Below are positions 7,932 to 16,742 of a DNA stretch of 64,000 nucleotides, in pieces; the first letter of the stretch is position 1; the number at the start of each line of letters is the position of its first letter. Under the pieces are notes generated by a model. That model worked only from the letters and a program-made list of their open reading frames with translations. It was not told where the DNA came from and made no database searches. Source of the DNA: Steroidobacteraceae bacterium (GTDB lineage: Bacteria; Pseudomonadota; Gammaproteobacteria; Steroidobacterales; Steroidobacteraceae); the NCBI GenBank assembly GCA_027531255.1, contig JAPZRU010000002.1:434001-498000 (forward strand). The letters are read 5' to 3'. The translations under genes were made by a program, and so were the position numbers.

Positions 7932-10667
7932 ATGCATAATGCGCCGCCCCGCGGGCCAGCCTCGGAGTCCGAATCTGTGAAGCAGTCTTATGTTCGGGCG
8001 CTGGCGGCGATCGGAACGGCGGTGGTGGCGCTCGCCGGCCTGCTCGGCCTCGCGGTCCTCGCCACGTACTACTACCTGGCCCCCACCCTGCCCGACGTCG
8101 CGACGCTGCGGGACGTCCGGCTGCAGGTGCCGCTCCGGGTCTACAGCCGCGACGGCCGACTGCTGGCGCAGATCGGCGAGCAGCGGCGCATCCCCGTCGC
8201 GTTCGACGACGTGCCGGAGCGGATGGTGCAGGCTTTCCTCGCCGCCGAGGACGACCGCTTCTTCGAGCACGGCGGCATCGACCTCGCGGGCCTGTCGCGG
8301 ATCGTCGTGTACGCCGGGCAGCGCGGCGGCGGCAGCACGATCACGATGCAGCTGGCGCGGAACATGTTCCTGACGCCGGAGCGCCAGCTGCGGCGCAAGC
8401 TCCGCGAGATCTTCCTGGCGATCCGCATCGAGCGCGAGTTCACGAAACAGGAGATCCTCGCGCTCTACCTGAACAAGATCTTCCTCGGGCAGCGCGCGTA
8501 CGGCGTCGCGGCCGCGGCGGAGGTCTACTTCGGCAAGCCGCTGTCGGCGCTGACGCTGCCCGAGATCGCGACGATCGCCGGCACCACGCAGCTGCCGTCG
8601 GTGCTGAACCCGATCGCGAACCCGGAGCGCGCGAAGCAGCGACGCGGCTACGTGCTGCGGCGCATGGAGCAGAAGGGCTTCATCACGGCGGCCGAGCGTG
8701 CCGAGGCCGACGCCGCGCCGATGGTGTCGCGCGAGCACGGCCCGCGCGTCGAGGTGGACGCGCCCTACGTCGCCGAGATGGTGCGCGCGCAGCTGGTCGA
8801 GCAGTACGGCGACGAGCTCTACACCGCGGGCTACCGCGTGACCACGACGGTGGACAGCCGCCTGCAGCACGCGGCCGACTGGGCGCTGCGCGCGGCGCTG
8901 ATCGAGTACGACCGCCGGCACGGGTGGCGTGGCGCGGTGGCGCAGGTGGGCGGCGAGCCCGGGGCGATCGACCGCGAGCTCGCGCGCCGGCCGGTAGTGG
9001 GGGGGCTGCTGCCCGCCGTGGTGACGCGCGTCGAGGAGAGGGCCGTGCGCGTCCGCGCGCGCGGCGGCCGCGAGTTCACGCTGCCGTGGGAGACCGGCCT
9101 CGCCTGGGCGCGGCGCACCGACGCGCGCGGCAACCTGCAGCCGAGCCCGAAGACCGCGGCCGAGATCGTCGCGGTCGGCGACCTCGTCCACGTGCTGCCG
9201 GTGCAGGCAGACACGGCCTACCTCGCGCAGGTGCCAGTCGTGCAGGGCGCGTTCGTCGCGCTCGACCCGGTGGACGGCGCGGTCACCGCGCTGACCGGCG
9301 GCTTCGACTTCTACCAGAGCAAGTTCAACCGCGCGGTGCAGGCGAGGCGCCAGCCGGGCTCGGCGTTCAAGCCGTTCGTGTACTCGGGTGCGCTCGAGCA
9401 GGGCTTCACGCCGGCGTCGGTGATCCTCGACGCGCCCGTCGTCGTCGAGGGCGGCAGCCGCGAGGAGACGTGGCGCCCCGAGAACGACTCGGGGCGCTTC
9501 TACGGCCCGACGCGGCTGCGCGACGCCCTCGCGCGGTCGCGCAACCTGGTCTCGATCCGCCTGCTGCGCTCGATCGGCGTCGACTACGCGGTGGACTACG
9601 CGTCGCGCTTCGGCTTCCCGCGCGAGACGCTGCCCCGGAACCTGACGCTCGCGCTCGGCACCGGCGAGGTCACGCCGCTCGCCCTGACCGCGGGCTACGC
9701 CGTGTTCGCGAACGGCGGCTTCCGCGTCGAGCCGTACGTGGTCGAGCGCGTCGAGGACGCGACCGGCAAGGTGCTGTACCAGGCGACGCCGAGGATCGCG
9801 TGCCGCGAGTGCGCGGAGCAGGCGGGCGTCGCGCTCGCCGCGGGCGGCGCCGTTCCGGGTGACGCTCAGGGTGGTGCGGCGCCGGGTGCGGATCCCGCGC
9901 CGGGCGACGGCACGGCCCCGGGGGATGCGGTCGCGGTCGACGCGGACGGCGCGATCCAGGCGGCAGCGCCGGGTGCCGTCGGCGCGACAGGATCCGGTCC
10001 GAACGCCGCACCCGTCGCGGACGTCGGCCCGATCGCGAGCCCGGGTGCCGCGCCCGTGGTCGCGGCCGAAGCGATCCCTGCGCCGTTCACGGCCGGCGCG
10101 AACGAGCCCGGCGTCACGCGGCTCGCCGACGTCGGCGCCGACGCGCGGCTGGCGCCGCCGCTGCTCGCGCCGCAGGTGATCTCCGCGGCCAACGCGTTCC
10201 TGACCGCGGACCTGATGCGCGACGTGGTCCGCCGCGGCACGGCGACGCGCCTCAACACGCTGCGGCGCGACGATCTCGCCGGCAAGACCGGCACGACCAA
10301 CGAGATGCGCGACGCGTGGTTCGCCGGCTTCAACGGCGAGATCGTCGCGGGCGCGTGGGTCGGCTTCGACGAGGTTCGTTCCCTCGGCCGCGGCGAGGAA
10401 GGTGGCCGCACCGCGCTGCCGGTCTGGCTCTACTTCATGAGCGAGGCGCTCGCAGGACGCCCGAGCCGCCGGCTGCCGCAGCCGCCGGGCATCGTCACCG
10501 CGCGGATCTCGCCCGCGACGGGGCAGCTCGCCTCGGCGGGCGACCCGGACGCGGTGTTCGAACTGTTCCTCGCGGACCGGCTGCCGGGCGGGGGCGGCGT
10601 CGCGGGCGACGGCGCGAGCGCGGCGCAGGCGGCGCAGGAACAGAACGCGGAAGATCCGATCTTCTGA
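7932..10667 (+). CDS. mrcA: Penicillin-binding protein 1A (bifunctional glycosyltransferase/transpeptidase)
   Basis: A 911-residue class A PBP that polymerises and cross-links peptidoglycan at the inner membrane. A short cytoplasmic tail and one membrane helix lead into a GT51 glycosyltransferase domain (EDDRFFEHGG about 106-115, then RGGGSTITMQLARNMF), an OB-like insert, and the transpeptidase domain with SAFK (Ser477), SRN (536) and KTGT (785). Between SRN and KTGT, residues about 637-737 form a low-complexity Ala/Gly/Pro/Asp loop; E. coli PBP1A also has a variable loop here, but this one looks compositionally degenerate. ATG 7932 has only GGA upstream; GTG 7977 (VKQSYVRAL) has GGAG and is a serious alternative start. 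Diverges from pilM as in many Gammaproteobacteria. Confidence 0.96.
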   Translation: MHNAPPRGPASESESVKQSYVRALAAIGTAVVALAGLLGLAVLATYYYLAPTLPDVATLRDVRLQVPLRVYSRDGRLLAQIGEQRRIPVAFDDVPERMVQAFLAAEDDRFFEHGGIDLAGLSRIVVYAGQRGGGSTITMQLARNMFLTPERQLRRKLREIFLAIRIEREFTKQEILALYLNKIFLGQRAYGVAAAAEVYFGKPLSALTLPEIATIAGTTQLPSVLNPIANPERAKQRRGYVLRRMEQKGFITAAERAEADAAPMVSREHGPRVEVDAPYVAEMVRAQLVEQYGDELYTAGYRVTTTVDSRLQHAADWALRAALIEYDRRHGWRGAVAQVGGEPGAIDRELARRPVVGGLLPAVVTRVEERAVRVRARGGREFTLPWETGLAWARRTDARGNLQPSPKTAAEIVAVGDLVHVLPVQADTAYLAQVPVVQGAFVALDPVDGAVTALTGGFDFYQSKFNRAVQARRQPGSAFKPFVYSGALEQGFTPASVILDAPVVVEGGSREETWRPENDSGRFYGPTRLRDALARSRNLVSIRLLRSIGVDYAVDYASRFGFPRETLPRNLTLALGTGEVTPLALTAGYAVFANGGFRVEPYVVERVEDATGKVLYQATPRIACRECAEQAGVALAAGGAVPGDAQGGAAPGADPAPGDGTAPGDAVAVDADGAIQAAAPGAVGATGSGPNAAPVADVGPIASPGAAPVVAAEAIPAPFTAGANEPGVTRLADVGADARLAPPLLAPQVISAANAFLTADLMRDVVRRGTATRLNTLRRDDLAGKTGTTNEMRDAWFAGFNGEIVAGAWVGFDEVRSLGRGEEGGRTALPVWLYFMSEALAGRPSRRLPQPPGIVTARISPATGQLASAGDPDAVFELFLADRLPGGGGVAGDGASAAQAAQEQNAEDPIF

Positions 10668-10674
10668 TCTGCTC

Positions 10675-10697
10675 GGGCACCCTTTGCTCGGGTGCCC
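10675..10697 (+). terminator. Hairpin after mrcA
   Basis: Perfect 8-bp arms GGGCACCC and GGGTGCCC with a 7-base loop, beginning 7 bases after the mrcA stop. No T-run follows, so it is a candidate terminator or messenger-end hairpin rather than a textbook intrinsic terminator. Confidence 0.45.
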
Positions 10698-10766
10698 TGG
10701 CCGGCGCTCCGAGCCCGCGGAAACGCTGTGCTAGAGTCGGGCGGTCCACGTCGAAGGAGGCCGCCC

Positions 10767-11426
10767 ATGACCCGCCCCCGCGCCATCCGTGGCGACGACA
10801 TCCGCCGCGCCCTCGCCCAGGAAGCGGCGCGGATCATGGTCGAGCACGGCGTCGACGACTACCTGTTCGCGAAGCGCAAGGCGGCGGAGCGCCTCGGTGC
10901 GGGCGAACACGTGGCGCTGCCGAAGAACTCCGAGGTGGAAGCGGCGATCGTCGAGTACCAGCGCCTGTTCGCCAGCGAGACGCACGAAGGGCAGCTCGCC
11001 GAGCAGCGCCGCGCCGCGCTCGATGCGATGGAACTGCTCGAGGAGTTCGACCCGCGGCTCGTCGGCCCGGTGCTGACCGGCACGGCCACGCCGCACCAGG
11101 AGATCACGCTGCACCTGTTCTCGGACTCGCCGGAGGCGGTGAGCTTCCGGCTGATGGACGCCGGCATCAAGTACCGCGTCGTCGAGAAGCGCGTGAAGAT
11201 GAACGCGGAGCGCGTGCTGCAGCTGCCGGGCGTGTCCTTCGAGAACGAGGAGTTCGCGTTCGACGCGGTGGTGTTCCCGAAGGACGGGATCCGTCAGTCG
11301 CCGCTGTCGCCGACGGACGGCAAGCCGATGAAGCGCGCCGACCGCACCGAGGTCGAGATGCTGGTCGGCGAGGCGGCCGCGAACGAGGACGACGCGTTCG
11401 AGGTGTCGCCCACCAGCTGGCGCTGA
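10767..11426 (+). CDS. Conserved hypothetical protein, nucleotidyltransferase-like
   Basis: A 219-residue soluble protein. The start is fixed by a strong ribosome site GAAGGAGG (10753-10760), six bases before ATG 10767. The N-terminal half is helical and charged. The centre carries LVGPVLTGTATPHQEITLHL followed by FSDSPEAV, which recalls the G-[ST]-x9-D-[LIV] core of nucleotidyltransferases, though the catalytic acidic pair is not clear. The C-terminal part ends with VVFPKDGIRQSPLSPTDGKP and MKRADRTEVEMLV, a block I recall from gammaproteobacterial proteins of unknown function. No membrane segment or signal peptide. Function unknown. Confidence 0.75.
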   Translation: MTRPRAIRGDDIRRALAQEAARIMVEHGVDDYLFAKRKAAERLGAGEHVALPKNSEVEAAIVEYQRLFASETHEGQLAEQRRAALDAMELLEEFDPRLVGPVLTGTATPHQEITLHLFSDSPEAVSFRLMDAGIKYRVVEKRVKMNAERVLQLPGVSFENEEFAFDAVVFPKDGIRQSPLSPTDGKPMKRADRTEVEMLVGEAAANEDDAFEVSPTSWR

Positions 11427-11429
11427 CGG

Positions 11430-11469
11430 CGGTCCGCCAGCAGGCCACTGCCGAAGGGCTGCCGGACCG
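11430..11469. terminator. Candidate bidirectional terminator between convergent genes
   Basis: Inverted arms CGGTCCGCCAG (11430-11440) and CTGCCGGACCG (11459-11469) pair with one mismatch. The element fills the 44 bp between two convergent stops, which suits a shared terminator. No T-run is present on either side. Confidence 0.4.
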
Positions 11470-11470
11470 T

Positions 11471-12772
11471 TCAGCGCTGCTCGATCGGCACGTAGTCGCG
11501 GGACGTCTGGCCGGTGTACAGCTGCCGCGGCCGCCCGATCTTCATGCCCGGGTCGGAGATCATCTCCTGCCAGTGCGCGACCCAGCCCGCGGTGCGCGCG
11601 ATCGCGAACATCACCGTGAACATCGCGCGCGGGATGCCGATCGCGCTGTAGATGATGCCCGAGTAGAAGTCGACGTTCGGGTAGAGCTTGCGCGACACGA
11701 AGTACTCGTCCTTCAGCGCGATCTCCTCGAGGCGCAGCGCGAGCTCGAACAGCGGGTTGTCGCTGCGGCCGAGCTTCGCGAGCACCTTGTGGCAGGCCTC
11801 GCGGATGATCTTGGCGCGCGGGTCGAAGTTCTTGTAGACCCGGTGGCCGAAGCCCATCAGCTTGGTGTTGTCCTGCTTGTCCTTCACGCGGCCGAGGAAC
11901 TTGTCGATGTTGTCGACGGTGCCGATCTCCTCGAGCATCTCGAGGACGGCCTCGTTCGCGCCGCCGTGAGCCGGGCCCCACAGCGCGGCGATGCCGGCGC
12001 TGATCGCGGCGTACGGGTTCGTGCCGGTGCTGCCGGCGAGGCGCACCGTGGAGGTCGAGGCGTTCTGCTCGTGGTCCGCGTGCAGGATCAGCAGCAGGTC
12101 GAGCGCCTGCGCGTACACGGGTTCGACGACGTACGGCTCGCACGGCACCGCGAAGAACATCTGCAGCAGGTTGCCGCAGTAGTCGAGGTCGTTCTTCGGG
12201 TACATGAACGGCTGGCCGAGCATGTGCTTGTAGGCCGCCGCCGAGATGGTCGGGATCTTGGCGATGATGCGGTGCGCGAAGATCTCGCGGTGCCGCGCGT
12301 TATAGATGTCGAGCGAGTCGTGGTAGAAGGCCGCCATCGACGCGACCACGGCGCTGATCTGCGCCATCGGGTGCGCGTCGTACTGGAAGCCGTTGTAGAA
12401 GCGCAGCAGCGACTCGTTGATCATCGAGTGCCGCGTGATGCTGCTCTGGAACTCGGCCAGGCGCTGCGCCGTCGGCAGCTCGCCGTAGATCAGGAGGTAC
12501 GCGACCTCGATGAACGAGCTCTTCGCCGCCAGCTGCTCGATCGGGTAGCCGCGGTACAGCAGCACGCCCTTGTCGCCGTCGATGTAGGTGACCTTCGACT
12601 CGGTCGAGGCCGTCGACATGAAGCCCGGGTCGAAGGTGAACAGCCCGTGGTCCTTGTTCAGGGGGGCGATGTTCAGCACGTCCGGACCGACGGTGGGGCT
12701 GAAGGACTCGAGTTCCGAGGACTTCCCCGTGGACAGGTTCGTGAGCTGGTACTTGGCGGACTTCGTCGGCAT
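11471..12772 (-). CDS. gltA: Citrate synthase
   Basis: A 433-residue type II (hexameric, NADH-sensitive class) citrate synthase condensing oxaloacetate with acetyl-CoA at the entry of the TCA cycle. ATG 12772 ([12 protein letters not shown]) gives the usual family length; an in-frame codon at 12805 would add 11 unconserved residues. Motifs include the GYPIEQLA region, [16 protein letters not shown] with an active-site His, and [15 protein letters not shown] with the second active-site His; the catalytic Asp lies in the following part ([10 protein letters not shown]). Monocistronic, convergent with the upstream hypothetical gene. Confidence 0.97.
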   Translation of the reverse strand: MPTKSAKYQLTNLSTGKSSELESFSPTVGPDVLNIAPLNKDHGLFTFDPGFMSTASTESKVTYIDGDKGVLLYRGYPIEQLAAKSSFIEVAYLLIYGELPTAQRLAEFQSSITRHSMINESLLRFYNGFQYDAHPMAQISAVVASMAAFYHDSLDIYNARHREIFAHRIIAKIPTISAAAYKHMLGQPFMYPKNDLDYCGNLLQMFFAVPCEPYVVEPVYAQALDLLLILHADHEQNASTSTVRLAGSTGTNPYAAISAGIAALWGPAHGGANEAVLEMLEEIGTVDNIDKFLGRVKDKQDNTKLMGFGHRVYKNFDPRAKIIREACHKVLAKLGRSDNPLFELALRLEEIALKDEYFVSRKLYPNVDFYSGIIYSAIGIPRAMFTVMFAIARTAGWVAHWQEMISDPGMKIGRPRQLYTGQTSRDYVPIEQR

Positions 12773-12962
12773 CGGCGCTTCCCGGGTCTGCGGTGGGCTC
12801 TGCAATCAGCCCGGCAGACTGTCACGCTGCCGCTCCTTAATCAAGGCGACGAAGGGAGCGTTGCAGGCCTAAGGTCCGGACAACCACGGCCGGGCCGGCG
12901 CGCGGCCCGTGGGCGCCCCGGGCCCCGGCCGGCCGCGGCGCGACGGGCCGGAGCGGGGCGCC

Positions 12963-14438
12963 TCAGCGCACCGTCTTCACGAGCTGGCCCGGCTGCGGCT
13001 CGCCGCTCGGGTAGAGGCGGTTGAAAAGCCGGATCTGCTGCACCGGGTAGCGCGTCAACGGCGTCTCCCGGGCGATCTGCTCGACCGTGGCCCCCGACTG
13101 GGCCGTGACGATGCGGATCCGGTTCGGCTCCGCGAGCCCCAGTTCGTCGCTGCGCAGCCGGCGCAGCGTCTGCGCGGCGGACAGGAACAGCCGGTCGGCG
13201 TCCGGCACCTGCCCGGCGCCGCGGCTCGCGCCGACGAAGGTCCAGTAGAGGTTGTTGAACTTGACCACCACGACACGCGCGGGCCTCTGCCCGAACGGCG
13301 TCTGCATCCGGGTCACCGCGGTGAAGGCGGGGTTGCCGTTCACTTCGAGGTCGCGCGCGTCGCGCAGCGGGGCGCCGGCCAGCATCCCGCGCGCGACGAA
13401 CGAGCGCGGCTCCTGCAGCTGCGGCGGGATGGCCTGGGTCTGCAGCATCATCGTCGCATCCCTGCGCGGCGAGGTGGCGACCACGCGGTCGCGCCCGTTC
13501 TCGACGTTCCAGCCGCTCGGGAACGCCACCGTGAAGCCCATGCCCGCGTGATACATGCGCGAGCCCCGCAGCACGCCCTGCTCGCGGCTCGGACCCCACG
13601 ACACGCCGTCGAGCCGGCGCAGGAACTGCTCCTGGTTGGAGACGGTGCCGGTCGCGGTCGTCGCGACCTTGCGCGCCGCGGTCACGGCCTCGCGCAGCCG
13701 GGTGTCGGCGGCCGGGTGGGTCGCGAACAGGCCGTGGTACAGCCGTGGCTGCCGCCCCTCGAGGCGCGCCGAGTCCACTTCCCAGCGCTCCTGGTCCTTC
13801 AGCGTCGAGACGACGCTGATGATCGCCTGCGGGTCGTAGCCGGCCTTCGCGAGCAGTTGCGCGCCGATCCGGTCCGCCTCGAGTTCCATGTCGCGGCCGT
13901 AGCCGCGCACGATCGCCGCGCCCGCGACGTTGGTCAGCTCCGCGAGCGCGGGCTGGCCGGTGAGGACCGCGGTGGCGATGCCGGCGAGCCCCGCCAGCGT
14001 GCCCTGCGACTGCTGCCGCGCCGCGTGCCGTGCCGTGACGTGCCCGATCTCGTGGCCGAGCACCGCGGCCAGCTCCGCCTCGTTCGACAGGTACGGCAGG
14101 ATGCCGCGCGAGATGTAGATGAAGCCGCCCGGGATCGCGAACGCGTTGACGTCCTCCGTGTCGACCACGGTGAACGTGTACTGCAGCTTCGGCCGGTCGG
14201 ACAGCTTCGCGAGCCGCTGGCCGATCGAATCGACGTAGGCCTGCAGCTCGGGGTTGTCGTACGCGCCCATGGTCTGCAGGACCTGGACGTGCATCCTCTG
14301 CCCGATCTCGATTTCCTTCTTCTCCGACATGCCGAAGATCTGCGCTTCGGCGGCCGGGGCGCCCGCGAACGCGAACGCGAGCGTCGCGCCCGCGGCGAGC
14401 AGGCGGCGGCGGAGTTCGGGGAAAGCGTTGGACGGCAT
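12963..14438 (-). CDS. Periplasmic M48-family zinc metalloprotease
   Basis: A 491-residue exported peptidase. ATG 14438 is preferred; GTG 14447 adds only three residues. The signal peptide ends near AAEAQ. The M48 catalytic motif is HEIGHVTARH (His about residue 129 and 133), and the third ligand should be the Glu in ELEADRIGAQLL. The C-terminal region ends in a LysM-like module (SGATVEQIARETPLTRYPVQ, then QIRLFNRLYPSGEPQPGQLV). The architecture resembles BepA/YfgC-like and YggG-like outer-membrane quality-control proteases, but the tail differs from the TPR tail of BepA, so I do not assign a symbol. Stands alone between gltA and rpmE. Confidence 0.92.
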   Translation of the reverse strand: MPSNAFPELRRRLLAAGATLAFAFAGAPAAEAQIFGMSEKKEIEIGQRMHVQVLQTMGAYDNPELQAYVDSIGQRLAKLSDRPKLQYTFTVVDTEDVNAFAIPGGFIYISRGILPYLSNEAELAAVLGHEIGHVTARHAARQQSQGTLAGLAGIATAVLTGQPALAELTNVAGAAIVRGYGRDMELEADRIGAQLLAKAGYDPQAIISVVSTLKDQERWEVDSARLEGRQPRLYHGLFATHPAADTRLREAVTAARKVATTATGTVSNQEQFLRRLDGVSWGPSREQGVLRGSRMYHAGMGFTVAFPSGWNVENGRDRVVATSPRRDATMMLQTQAIPPQLQEPRSFVARGMLAGAPLRDARDLEVNGNPAFTAVTRMQTPFGQRPARVVVVKFNNLYWTFVGASRGAGQVPDADRLFLSAAQTLRRLRSDELGLAEPNRIRIVTAQSGATVEQIARETPLTRYPVQQIRLFNRLYPSGEPQPGQLVKTVR

Positions 14439-14630
14439 GGCGTTCACTCGCGGCGGGCGACCCTGGTCGATGGTAGCGGCGCGCCGGCGGCGATGCGTGC
14501 GACCCGGCGACGCGGGCGACGCCGCCGCCCGAGCCGGGGCCCGGGTTCAGGCATCGCGCTCGCTTGGACCACGCGGAGGTGGGCGAGGTTGCAGGCCGCC
14601 GAGCGGCGGGGGTACCGCGACCCCAAACGA

Positions 14631-14679
14631 CGACGCCCGGCACGGGGCCGGGCGTCGGGACCGCCTGCGTCGCAGGCGG
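14631..14679 (-). terminator. Two tandem hairpins downstream of rpmE
   Basis: Read with the rpmE transcript: first 8-bp arms CCGCCTGC/GCAGGCGG with a 3-base loop (14661-14679), then 11-bp arms CGACGCCCGGC/GCCGGGCGTCG with a 5-base loop (14631-14657), followed by a short TCGTTTGGGG. The pair sits about 50 bp after the rpmE stop and is a good terminator candidate. Confidence 0.6.
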
Positions 14680-14731
14680 AGGGGCTGACCACGATCGGCC
14701 GAAGCCGCCGGACGGACTGTCCGCCGGGGGC

Positions 14732-14944
14732 TCAGCGAGCCGCGGCCTGCGCGTACTTCTTGCGGAACTTGTCGACGCGGCCGCCGGTGTCCACGATCTT
14801 CTGCTTGCCCGTGTAGAAGGGGTGGCAGTTCGCGCAGACTTCGACCTGGAGATCCTGGCCGAGCGTGGAGCCGGTCTGGAACGTGTTCCCGCAGGTGCAG
14901 GAGACGGTGATCGTCTTGTACTCGGGATGGATGCCGGCCTTCAT
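14732..14944 (-). CDS. rpmE: 50S ribosomal protein bL31 (zinc-binding form)
   Basis: A 70-residue ribosomal protein with the zinc ribbon ligands of the C+ form: Cys16, Cys18 (SCTCG), Cys37 and Cys40 ([14 protein letters not shown]). The length and the conserved KAGIHPEY start and [10 protein letters not shown] end match bL31. The retained cysteines predict zinc dependence; a zinc-free paralogue is not in the window. A strong promoter precedes it and tandem hairpins follow, so it is probably monocistronic. Confidence 0.98.
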   Translation of the reverse strand: MKAGIHPEYKTITVSCTCGNTFQTGSTLGQDLQVEVCANCHPFYTGKQKIVDTGGRVDKFRKKYAQAAAR

Positions 14945-14980
14945 GGCACGCTCGCGGGTGGGCTCGAAAGTTGGCCGCCT

Positions 14981-15009
14981 AATATAGGGACCGCAGTCGA
15001 GGCTTGCAA
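14981..15009 (-). promoter_or_regulatory. rpmE promoter (sigma70-like)
   Basis: On the minus strand, TTGCAA (revcomp of 15004-15009) and TATATT (revcomp of 14981-14986) are separated by exactly 17 bp, with the -10 box ending 36 bp before the rpmE start. This is the clearest sigma70 promoter in the window. Confidence 0.75.
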
Positions 15010-15183
15010 GATCGACGCCGGGTGGCCGGATCCGGGCCGTGGCCCAGGCGGCCCTGCGTGCGGGCGCGTACCGGCCGCGCGGCCCCTCCTCCGGGGCCGC
15101 CTCGGCCGACCTCGGCGCGTCTCGTCCAGGACGATACGCGGCAGCGTGTTGGCTCTCCCCCTCGAGCGGCGGCCCGCCGCGCC

Positions 15184-15397
15184 GTTATCCACAATTGCTG
15201 TGGATAACTGTGTGGAAGAACGCCCGCGCCAGCCTGCGCGAGGCGCGAAAATCGCTTTTCGTGTCGTTTTGGTTAAAAACTAGACAGGGCCTTTCGGCTT
15301 TTTCCATCAATCACTTATCCGACTCATCTTGAGGCGCGACGACAAGAATGACGCGTAGCCCTGCACATTTGGGTACACCACCCGCTGCTGTGCATAA
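15184..15397. other. DnaA-box cluster in AT-rich intergenic DNA (candidate origin-like or DnaA-binding locus)
   Basis: Three exact TTATNCACA DnaA boxes occur here: 15185-15193 (plus), 15199-15207 (minus) and 15389-15397 (minus, TTATGCACA). The first two form a perfect inverted repeat with 10-bp arms (GTTATCCACA/TGTGGATAAC) and a 5-base spacer. Between them and the third box lies a stretch (about 15245-15345) that is AT-rich for this genome, with a near-consensus IHF site (ATCAA, 4 bases, TTA at 15306-15317; first base off). The surrounding 14945-15499 gap (555 bp) has no credible gene. The usual oriC neighbours (dnaA, dnaN, rpmH, mnmG) are absent, so whether this is a replication origin or a DnaA titration or regulatory locus is open. 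Confidence 0.6.
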
Positions 15398-15499
15398 GGG
15401 GCGTTAGTCAAGCCCCCCCGGAATAGACATAATCCCAGCCATGTCAAGGGGGTACGGGGATCGTTCAGGCTTCGGGCGAGAGTTAACTGCGCTTGCGCC

Positions 15500-16732
15500 C
15501 TAGACGCCGATGTTCGCGGGCAACGACCGGGTCGTGCCCGGCGACGGCGGCCCGGCGGCCGGCAGGAACGCCGCCTGGAGATCGTTCAGGAAGCGCGCCC
15601 CGAGTGCCGTAGGCTGCCAGCGGCCTGACGCCGTTTCCCGCAGCAGCCCCCGGGCGCCGAGCCGCTCCAGCGTCGGCAGCAGTCCGGCGGCCGGCAGCCC
15701 GGTGCGCGCCGAATAGTCGGCGAGGCCGAAGCCGTCCAGGAGCCGCAGGGCGTTCAGCATGAACTCGAACGGCCGCTCCGCCGGCGGCACCGGCTCGCGC
15801 GTGCCGAGCGGCTCGCGGCGGCCCCGGCGCTCGAGGTATTCGCGCGGCTGCTTCGTCTTCACGGTGCGCACGATCGTCTCGGCACGCGGATCCGTCAGCT
15901 TGCCGTGCGCCCCGGCGCCGAGACCGAGGTAATCGCCGTACTCCCAGTAGTTGAGGTTGTGCCTGCAGCGATGGCCGGGCCGCGCCCACGCCGAGACCTC
16001 GTACTGCACGAAGCCGGCGTGCGCGAGGCGTGCTTGCGCGGCCTCCTGCATCTCGAACGCGGCATCCTCGTCCGGCAGCCCCTCGGGCGGGCGATGGTGG
16101 AAGACGGTGCCGGGCTCGAGCGTGAGCTGGTAGTGCGAGAGGTGCGTCGGCGACAGTGCCAGCGCGCGCTCGAGGTCGTCGAGCGCGGCAGCCGGCGTCT
16201 GCTCGGGCAGCGCGTACATCAGGTCGAGGTTGAAGTCGTCGAGGCTTGCGGCGCGCAGTTCGCCGACCGCGCGCGCGGTGTCGTCCGCCGCGTGGATCCG
16301 GCCGAGCACGGCGAGCTGGCGCGCGCCGAAGCTCTGCGCGCCGATCGACACGCGCGTGAAGCCCGCGTCGCGGTAGCCCTCGAAGCGGCCGTGCTCGATC
16401 GTCCCGGGGTTCGCCTCGAGCGTGATCTCCGCGTCGGGCGCGACCGCGAGTCGCTCGCGCAGCCCTGCGAACAGGCGCGCGTAGCTCTCCGGGGCGAACA
16501 GGCTCGGGGTGCCGCCGCCGACGAAGATCGTGCGCACCTCGCGGTCGAGCGCGAGCGGGAGGTCGGCGTCGAGATCGGCGAGCAGGGCGTCGACGTAGGC
16601 CGCCTCGGGTCGCTCGCCGCCCTCCACCCAGGCCCTGTGCACGTGCGAGTTGAAGTCGCAGTACGGGCACTTGCGCACGCACCACGGCACGTGGACGTAC
16701 AGCGACAGCGGCGGTGCGACGAGGTCGGTCAC
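15500..16732 (-). CDS. hemW: Radical SAM heme chaperone HemW
   Basis: A 410-residue radical SAM protein of the HemW (former YggW/HemN-like) family, which inserts heme into target proteins rather than oxidising coproporphyrinogen. Cys18, Cys22 and Cys25 (WCVRKCPYCDF) bind the 4Fe-4S cluster, followed by FVGGGTPSLF, ITLEANPGT, RVSIGAQSF and LDLMYALPEQT. The C-terminal HemN-like domain includes HNLNYWEYGDYLGLGAGAHG. The start is assigned to GTG 16732, 10 bp after the rdgB stop, although no clear ribosome site is visible. Third gene of rph-rdgB-hemW. Confidence 0.95.
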   Translation of the reverse strand: MTDLVAPPLSLYVHVPWCVRKCPYCDFNSHVHRAWVEGGERPEAAYVDALLADLDADLPLALDREVRTIFVGGGTPSLFAPESYARLFAGLRERLAVAPDAEITLEANPGTIEHGRFEGYRDAGFTRVSIGAQSFGARQLAVLGRIHAADDTARAVGELRAASLDDFNLDLMYALPEQTPAAALDDLERALALSPTHLSHYQLTLEPGTVFHHRPPEGLPDEDAAFEMQEAAQARLAHAGFVQYEVSAWARPGHRCRHNLNYWEYGDYLGLGAGAHGKLTDPRAETIVRTVKTKQPREYLERRGRREPLGTREPVPPAERPFEFMLNALRLLDGFGLADYSARTGLPAAGLLPTLERLGARGLLRETASGRWQPTALGARFLNDLQAAFLPAAGPPSPGTTRSLPANIGV

Positions 16733-16742
16733 GACGCAGGAG

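Noticed and set aside
15349-15408. 19-codon frame within the DnaA-box region
   Set aside because: No convincing ribosome site, and it spans a DnaA box; more likely chance in AT-rich DNA.
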